Source: Marinobacter sp.
GTDB taxonomy: Bacteria > Pseudomonadota > Gammaproteobacteria > Pseudomonadales > Oleiphilaceae
Direction of reading: 5' to 3'
Length of the DNA stretch: 33,747 nt
NCBI GenBank assembly: GCA_022014155.1
Contig: JAKLLS010000027.1
Location: 1 to 33,747 of the forward strand
Under the pieces are notes generated by a model, which was given only the letters and a program-made list of their open reading frames with translations, was not told the origin of the DNA and did no database searches. The position numbers and the translations under genes were made by a program. Positions 29,680-33,747 of this stretch are shown piece by piece (the first letter of the stretch is position 1; each line of letters opens with the position of its first letter).

Positions 29680-29699
29680 CTGACCACTTGCTTGGTCAG
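29680..29699. promoter_or_regulatory. palindromic operator-like site, TGACCA-N6-TGGTCA
   Basis: CTGACCA (29680-29686) and TGGTCAG (29693-29699) form a perfect 7-bp inverted repeat with a 6-base centre. It lies between slyX and the divergent cold-shock gene, just upstream of that gene's predicted -10 and over its -35 region. Size and symmetry suit a dimeric helix-turn-helix regulator; which one is unknown. Confidence 0.5.
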
Positions 29700-29713
29700 C
29701 GCTCACCGTTATC

Positions 29714-29722
29714 TGGTATCAT
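29714..29722 (+). promoter_or_regulatory. extended -10 promoter of the cold-shock-domain gene
   Basis: TGGTATCAT has the TGn extension and -10 TATCAT (29717-29722). The best -35 (TTGGTC, inside the palindrome) is 19 bases away, longer than ideal. It predicts an untranslated leader of about 105 bases. Confidence 0.4.
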
Positions 29723-29733
29723 GCCGCTTTTGC

Positions 29734-29809
29734 CCGCCAAGGCCCGTTTTTTTTCGGTCACTTTGGCGGTTATCACCGGCCGGATAAGCGATTTTACCCG
29801 ATATCCGGC
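29734..29809 (+). promoter_or_regulatory. structured 5' leader of the cold-shock-domain gene
   Basis: Two perfect inverted repeats follow the predicted promoter: CCGCCAA (29734-29740) with TTGGCGG (29763-29769), enclosing a run of eight T residues, and GCCGGATA (29779-29786) with TATCCGGC (29802-29809). Long folded leaders are known for cspA-type genes, where they control translation by temperature; that role here is inference. Confidence 0.45.
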
Positions 29810-29835
29810 TCTTTATCGTTAGCGTTAAATAAGTA

Positions 29836-30399
29836 ATGGAGAAATCTCAGTCAATGCGTAATCCAGCCAAAGCGATCCTTGTTGCTCTCCTGATCGCCAT
29901 TCCGTCACCGTTTATCCTCGGTTTTCTGTTGGTCAGCTTTACTCCGGAAGTATTCCAGATTCTGTCGAAATCCGGGTCCAGCGAACTGGCAACCAACACG
30001 CCGTTCATCCTTGGCAGTGCCCAAGGTATTACTGCCTACATCATCGCCGTTGTGCTTTTTGGCGTTGTCGGCTTCCTGACCGTGGCGCTTGCCGCCAGGC
30101 AAGGAGCGAAGCGCTCCAGCTCTGCCCAGTCCCGCCCGTCCAACCAGAACTATGACGATGACGACGACTTTGACGACACCAGCCCGGAAGGCGATGAGGA
30201 AGGTACTGTTAAGTGGTTTAATGTGAAGAAAGGTTTTGGCTTCATCGTTCGCGACAGTGGTGACGAGGTATTCGTTCACTTCCGTGCCATTCGTGGCCGT
30301 GGCCGTCGCGTTTTGCGCCAGGGTCAGCTTGTTCGTTTCAACGTTGTTGAAGCTGATAAAGGCCTGCAAGCCGACAACGTCTCCATCCTGAGCGACTGA
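29836..30399 (+). CDS. membrane-anchored cold-shock domain protein
   Basis: A 187-residue protein with two TM helices (about 13-34 and 64-86), a short periplasmic loop and positive residues after the second helix that place the C-terminus in the cytoplasm. A linker rich in Ser and Asp (DDDDDFDD at about 107-114) leads to a cold-shock domain (122-187) with [11 protein letters not shown] (RNP1) and EVFVHF (RNP2). The usual loop after RNP2 is replaced by an Arg-rich [11 protein letters not shown]. This suggests nucleic-acid binding at the inner membrane. The start is uncertain: ATG 29836 lacks a good site, and ATG 29854 has GGAG 12 bases upstream. A strong terminator follows. Confidence 0.85.
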   Translation: MEKSQSMRNPAKAILVALLIAIPSPFILGFLLVSFTPEVFQILSKSGSSELATNTPFILGSAQGITAYIIAVVLFGVVGFLTVALAARQGAKRSSSAQSRPSNQNYDDDDDFDDTSPEGDEEGTVKWFNVKKGFGFIVRDSGDEVFVHFRAIRGRGRRVLRQGQLVRFNVVEADKGLQADNVSILSD

Positions 30400-30413
30400 T
30401 CACTCCGGATGTT

Positions 30414-30446
30414 AAAAAGGGGCAGCCGGATGGCTGCCCCTTTTTT
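30414..30446. terminator. bidirectional rho-independent terminator
   Basis: GGGGCAGCC, loop GGAT, GGCTGCCCC, then TTTTTT on the plus strand; an A-run on the left gives a T-run on the minus strand too. It serves the cold-shock gene (+) and the small unknown gene (-) that converge here. Confidence 0.95.
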
Positions 30447-30457
30447 GTTGGAACCCT

Positions 30458-30856
30458 TCAATTCCAGACCACCAGTTGTTCGCCACGGTCATCCAGACGC
30501 CACCACTTTTCATCCTCAACCGGCTCGCCCTCTTTCCAGTCTCCCGGACTGCAGCGAACTTCCGTATCCATCGAGCGCCAGGCACTGCGAGCGATCTCCA
30601 GATCTGTATTCCAGGGCAGCGACGCACCTTCAAGCACCAGACAGGTGTAGCGTTTACCAGAAGCACCTGGATACAGGCTGATATTGACAGTCACCCCTTC
30701 GTATAGGGCCCGGCCCTTGATTGCCTTGGTGTCGACCTGCTGGTCATCCAGTTCAAGCTGATCCAGGTGACTGGATAACCACTCCGAAGCCGCCAGAGGC
30801 TTCAGGTCACGAATGTATATTTCGAGGTCCTGCACCCGTTGTTTCTCCCCCATCAT
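30458..30856 (-). CDS. conserved-looking hypothetical protein beside the Hsp100-like gene
   Basis: A 132-residue soluble protein that I do not recognise. It has no signal peptide or TM helix; it is acidic, with VQDLEIYIRDLKPLAASEWLSSHLDQLEL at the N-terminus (read in parts), a central beta-rich part (ALYEGVTVNISLYPGASGKRYTCLVLEG) and a Trp-rich end (EKWWRLDDRGEQLVVWN). The composition is that of a folded domain. The start is uncertain: ATG at 30856, 30853 or 30874, none with a clear ribosome-binding site. All overlap the 3' end of the Hsp100-like gene by about 45-70 bases in another frame, so translation is probably coupled. It ends at the shared terminator. Confidence 0.7.
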   Translation of the reverse strand: MMGEKQRVQDLEIYIRDLKPLAASEWLSSHLDQLELDDQQVDTKAIKGRALYEGVTVNISLYPGASGKRYTCLVLEGASLPWNTDLEIARSAWRSMDTEVRCSPGDWKEGEPVEDEKWWRLDDRGEQLVVWN

Positions 30857-32213
30857 GATCACAATGGACAACATAGTGAACCGGCCCGGGACGGGCTGCA
30901 ACCCAACGTTCAAGTTCCTGCTGCAAATCCTCCACCGTCACGGTGCGCAAAGTACCGACAGCCTCTCTCTCATGCCAGGCTACCTCGACGGCCGCCCGCT
31001 CAATTTCCAGCTGCGCCAGACTGCCTTCCAGCTCTCCCAACGGCTCGTCGCGGGCAAGCGACACCAGGCATTGCCGGCGTAACGTGTCCATCTGGCCGGC
31101 CAGCGCCATTGCATCCACCGGGCCACGGCTTGCATACAGATTGAGCCTGGCGGCAGCCCTCTCAACCCACCGGAGCATGCCTCCCGGAGACCCCACTGAC
31201 CGGCTCCTGCACCCGGCTGCGTAGCTCATAGCCGTGTCGGACAGACGTATACTCCACTGTTTCTCAATGGCCGGCTGGTGGGCCGTCAAAACGGATTTCT
31301 TCTGGGCATATCCACAATCAGGCATGTCGAAGATATCCATGGAACGTCCAAGCCAGCGCTCAAGTTGTGTGACAGCTCCGGTGGATTCCTGAACAGAGGG
31401 CCCCAGCAACAGCAGTGGCCCCTGCCACGACAATACCAATTGCGCGGCAAAGCTGTCCCAACGACCGGCCAGGATAACGGCATCCGCCGGGGATACATTG
31501 TCGAGGATAAGCGCTGGCCAATTCCGAGGGGCCACATGACCACCGGGTACGGCAGGGAGATCACTGGCCACCAGTTCCGATTCCCGCCGCAGGTCCAACT
31601 CCACGTATCCGTTCTCCAGACACGGTAACAATGATGTCAGCCAGGAGGATTTCCCTGTCCCCCGATCCCCACGGATCCAGATCAGAGCATCGGATGCGGC
31701 AGCCATCGTCACTGCGACTTCCTCCGCCAGGGACAGCCACTTCAGGTCACTAACAACAACGGGAATGCTGTTTGGCCCCTCCCCTGGTTCTCCCCCTGCG
31801 CTCCAGCCAGACAGCGGCCATTCACCGACCAGTTCCAGTACGGACACATACGCTTTCTCCTGAAGTCGTTCGGCATTCACGGCCAGTGTGGAGAGCAATA
31901 CTGGCCAGTCCAGCCAGGGAGCATCGGAGATTTCGCGGGCGGACGAGAACCAGTACAGGAGTTGCGAAGAGAGGCGACCTTCACCACCCACTTCCGTGAC
32001 GATGGGCTGTTCACACTGAACGGTTCTTACCAGTTCGTCCAGGTCGACACCCCGGACCTTCAGGAAATCGGACACCACCGATTCACCTTCAAGCAGGGCA
32101 AGAAGAAAATCTTCCACAGTAATTGCAAAACCACCCCTTTGGGTGACATGGTCCCGCGCCCGTTGCAGGGCGGTTTGACAAAAGGGGCTCAGGCATCCCT
32201 GCCAGTCTTCCAT
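30807..32213 (-). CDS. degenerate Hsp100 (ClpB/ClpV-like) protein lacking the D2 ATPase domain
   Basis: A 468-residue protein resembling the first half of ClpB/ClpV. A Clp_N-like repeat domain (about 5-130: LSPFCQTALQRARDHV, EDFLLALLEGES) precedes an AAA D1-like domain with Walker A GDRGTGKS (182-189). Walker B is altered to ALILDNV (D238, N239 where Glu is expected), and the region aligning with the arginine-finger LERRF reads LERWL. The lid (MLRWVERAAARLNL) and the linker after D1 (LEGSLAQLEIERAAVEVAW, VTVEDLQQELERWV) match Hsp100s, but the second AAA ring is absent. It may bind nucleotide but hydrolyse poorly. A strong AGGAG lies 7 bases before the ATG. Partner and role are unknown; no type VI secretion genes are seen. 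Confidence 0.8.
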   Translation of the reverse strand: MEDWQGCLSPFCQTALQRARDHVTQRGGFAITVEDFLLALLEGESVVSDFLKVRGVDLDELVRTVQCEQPIVTEVGGEGRLSSQLLYWFSSAREISDAPWLDWPVLLSTLAVNAERLQEKAYVSVLELVGEWPLSGWSAGGEPGEGPNSIPVVVSDLKWLSLAEEVAVTMAAASDALIWIRGDRGTGKSSWLTSLLPCLENGYVELDLRRESELVASDLPAVPGGHVAPRNWPALILDNVSPADAVILAGRWDSFAAQLVLSWQGPLLLLGPSVQESTGAVTQLERWLGRSMDIFDMPDCGYAQKKSVLTAHQPAIEKQWSIRLSDTAMSYAAGCRSRSVGSPGGMLRWVERAAARLNLYASRGPVDAMALAGQMDTLRRQCLVSLARDEPLGELEGSLAQLEIERAAVEVAWHEREAVGTLRTVTVEDLQQELERWVAARPGPVHYVVHCDHDGGETTGAGPRNIHS

Positions 32214-32233
32214 TCAGCATCTCCTTTGCTTGA

Positions 32234-32254
32234 GGCTGCCCATCCCGAGCAGCC
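32234..32254 (-). repeat. 6-bp hairpin between manC and the Hsp100-like gene
   Basis: GGCTGC and GCAGCC pair around a 9-base loop within the 61-base gap, without a following T-run. It lies 14 bases upstream of the next gene's ribosome-binding region. Confidence 0.4.
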
Positions 32255-32260
32255 AGACTT

Positions 32261-32275
32261 ATTAATCGGATTAAT
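32261..32275. promoter_or_regulatory. 15-base AT-rich palindrome at the manC stop
   Basis: ATTAATC-G-GATTAAT is a perfect inverted repeat beginning at the last base of the manC stop codon. It could be an operator for the Hsp100-like/unknown gene pair, or chance. Confidence 0.3.
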
Positions 32276-33681
32276 CAAACGCGGTTATAAGTGTCCTCGA
32301 AGCGGACAATGTCGTCTTCGCCCAGATAGCTTCCGGTCTGGACTTCGATCAGCTCAAGCGGAATGACACCAGGATTCGTCAGCCGGTGCGTCACGCCTAA
32401 CGGGATATAGGTGGACTGATCTTCCGTCAACAACAGGGTTTCTTCCCCTCTGTTCACAGTGGCGGTACCTTTGACCACTACCCAGTGCTCCGCCCGGTGA
32501 TGGTGCTTCTGCAGCGACAGGGACGCACCGGGGTTCACGGTAATCCGCTTGACCTGGAAACGCTCCCCCATCGCAATCCCCTCATAGGTGCCCCAAGGAC
32601 GGTGGACCTTCTTATGGAAACGGTGCTCCAGACGACCCTGGGCCTTCACTTTGGCCACCAGCTTTTTGACCTCCTGGACACGGTTACGATCTGCCACCAG
32701 CACCACGTCATCCGTTTCCACGATAACGTGATCACTGACACCGAGCACCGCGATCAACCGCCCCTCAGAGTGGATATAGGAACCTGAGACATCCTCGGTG
32801 ATGACATCGCCACGACACACATTACCCTGTTCGTCCTGCGGCTGGATTTCCCAGAGTGCGGACCACGAACCCACATCGGACCATCCTGCGTCCAACGGCA
32901 CGACCACAGCATCATGGGTCTTTTCCATCACGGCGTAATCGATGGAGTCATCCGGGCAGCTTTCAAATGCAGCCTTTCCGACGCGAGTGAAATCCATATC
33001 CGCCTGTCTCTGTTCCCAGGCTTCGCGGCAGGCCGTCAGTATCTCAGGCTGATGGGTTTCCAGCTCCTGCAGGTACAGGTCCGCTCTGAACAGGAACATA
33101 CCGCTGTTCCAGAAGTAATCACCCTCGGCGAGGTAACGCTCGGCTGTTGCCTCATCCGGCTTCTCAACGAAGGCGGCAACATCCAGATAGCCGTTCTTCT
33201 GGGCGCCCGCCTTGATGTAGCCATAGCCGGTGTGAGGTGACGAGGGAACAATACCAAACGTGACAAGCTTGCCGGACCGGGCGGCATCGGCGCCTTTTTG
33301 CACCGCTTCACGAAATGCCGTGAGATTTTTCAGTACGTGGTCAGAGGGCATCACCAGAAGCAGTTCTTCCGGGTTGTCCTCGGAGGCTGCCAGGGCTGCC
33401 AACGCAATCGCTGGCGCGGTGTTACGACCTACCGGTTCAAGAATGATGCCCGCTGTGCGCTCGGACGCCTGGGCATGGAGCTGGGCGGCGACAACAAAGC
33501 GGTGGTCCTCGTTGGTGATGGCCATTACCCGGGCGCTGCTATCCAACATGAGCCCCCGCTCAATGGTTTCTGCCAACAGGGAGTCATCGGAGACAACCGG
33601 CAAAAACTGCTTCGGGTAGGCTTCACGGGAAAGCGGCCACAACCGGGTTCCTGAGCCACCGGAAAGAATCACTGCAAGCAT
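32275..33681 (-). CDS. manC: mannose-1-phosphate guanylyltransferase / mannose-6-phosphate isomerase
   Basis: A bifunctional type II enzyme of the ManC/AlgA/WbpW family making GDP-mannose for surface polysaccharides. The 468-residue protein has the nucleotidyltransferase signature ILSGGSGTRLWPLSREAYPKQF at the N-terminus, LVMPSDHV, FVEKPDEATAERYL, NSGMFLF and DAGWSDVGSW. A C-terminal cupin isomerase domain follows, with HRPWGTYEGI, SLQKHHHRAEHWVVVKGTA and EVQTGSYLGEDDIVRFED. Length is normal. AGGA lies 7 bases before the ATG. Which polysaccharide it serves cannot be told, as no glycosyltransferases lie in the window. Symbols algA or wbpW would be equally defensible. Confidence 0.95.
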   Translation of the reverse strand: MLAVILSGGSGTRLWPLSREAYPKQFLPVVSDDSLLAETIERGLMLDSSARVMAITNEDHRFVVAAQLHAQASERTAGIILEPVGRNTAPAIALAALAASEDNPEELLLVMPSDHVLKNLTAFREAVQKGADAARSGKLVTFGIVPSSPHTGYGYIKAGAQKNGYLDVAAFVEKPDEATAERYLAEGDYFWNSGMFLFRADLYLQELETHQPEILTACREAWEQRQADMDFTRVGKAAFESCPDDSIDYAVMEKTHDAVVVPLDAGWSDVGSWSALWEIQPQDEQGNVCRGDVITEDVSGSYIHSEGRLIAVLGVSDHVIVETDDVVLVADRNRVQEVKKLVAKVKAQGRLEHRFHKKVHRPWGTYEGIAMGERFQVKRITVNPGASLSLQKHHHRAEHWVVVKGTATVNRGEETLLLTEDQSTYIPLGVTHRLTNPGVIPLELIEVQTGSYLGEDDIVRFEDTYNRV

Positions 33682-33709
33682 GTGTCATCCTTGGTTGAAC
33701 GTTTCGCGA

Positions 33710-33715
33710 ATTCTA
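33710..33715 (-). promoter_or_regulatory. possible -10 of manC
   Basis: On the minus strand TAGAAT lies 28 bases upstream of the manC ATG; the hexamer 17 bases before it (TGGGAA) is a poor -35. It is listed only because it sits in the right place. Confidence 0.25.
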
Positions 33716-33747
33716 GCGTAAAGCCGCCTGGTTTCCCATTGCGGCCT

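Noticed and set aside
30807..32213. ClpV of a type VI secretion system
   Set aside because: The D2 domain is missing and no other type VI secretion genes lie in the window; only similarity to the Hsp100 D1 half is claimed.

Overview
The window looks like chromosomal core DNA of a marine gammaproteobacterium, most likely Marinobacter or a close relative. This is inferred from protein style (Pseudomonas-type gene order rpsB-tsf-pyrH-frr-uppS-cdsA-dxr-rseP-bamA-skp-lpxD-fabZ-lpxA-lpxB-rnhB, long-form DapD, DapC next to GlnD) and moderately GC-rich coding sequence; no database search was possible. No insertion sequence, prophage, CRISPR array or rRNA was seen.

Layout. 1-1413: 3' part of topB (topoisomerase III). 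1538-6525 (+): a three-gene signalling cassette of an OmpR-type response regulator, a secreted LysM/FecR/Fn3-like protein and a CHASE2-PAS histidine kinase. 6540-6938 (-): a small Fn3-like lipoprotein. 7233-7309 (-): an initiator tRNA-fMet with its own promoter and terminator. 7384-22027 (-): fifteen co-directional genes from rpsB to rnhB covering translation, UMP kinase, isoprenoid and phospholipid synthesis, outer-membrane assembly and lipid A. 22279-29417 (+): map, glnD, dapC, yffB-like, dapD and dapE, mostly overlapping or abutting. 29420-29635 (-): slyX. 29836-30399 (+): a membrane-anchored cold-shock-domain protein with a structured leader. 30458-33681 (-): manC, then a degenerate Hsp100 (ClpB/ClpV-like) protein lacking the second ATPase ring, and an overlapping small gene of unknown function.

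How the genes fit together. The long minus-strand cluster couples translation capacity to envelope building. Dxr feeds isoprenoid precursors to UppS, CdsA makes CDP-diacylglycerol, LpxD/FabZ/LpxA/LpxB build lipid A, and Skp/BamA/RseP assemble and police the outer membrane. The opposite cluster joins N-terminal methionine removal, nitrogen sensing and the succinylase branch of diaminopimelate/lysine synthesis. A 251-base divergent region between rpsB and map carries both promoters. The four consecutive intercistronic gaps from rpsB to uppS each contain a stem-loop without a U-tract.

The best candidates for undescribed biology are the degenerate Hsp100/small-protein pair beside manC, the membrane-tethered cold-shock protein with a palindromic operator-like site, and the CHASE2/FecR-LysM sensory cassette. 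The longest gene-free stretch is about 294 bases (6939-7232), described below.
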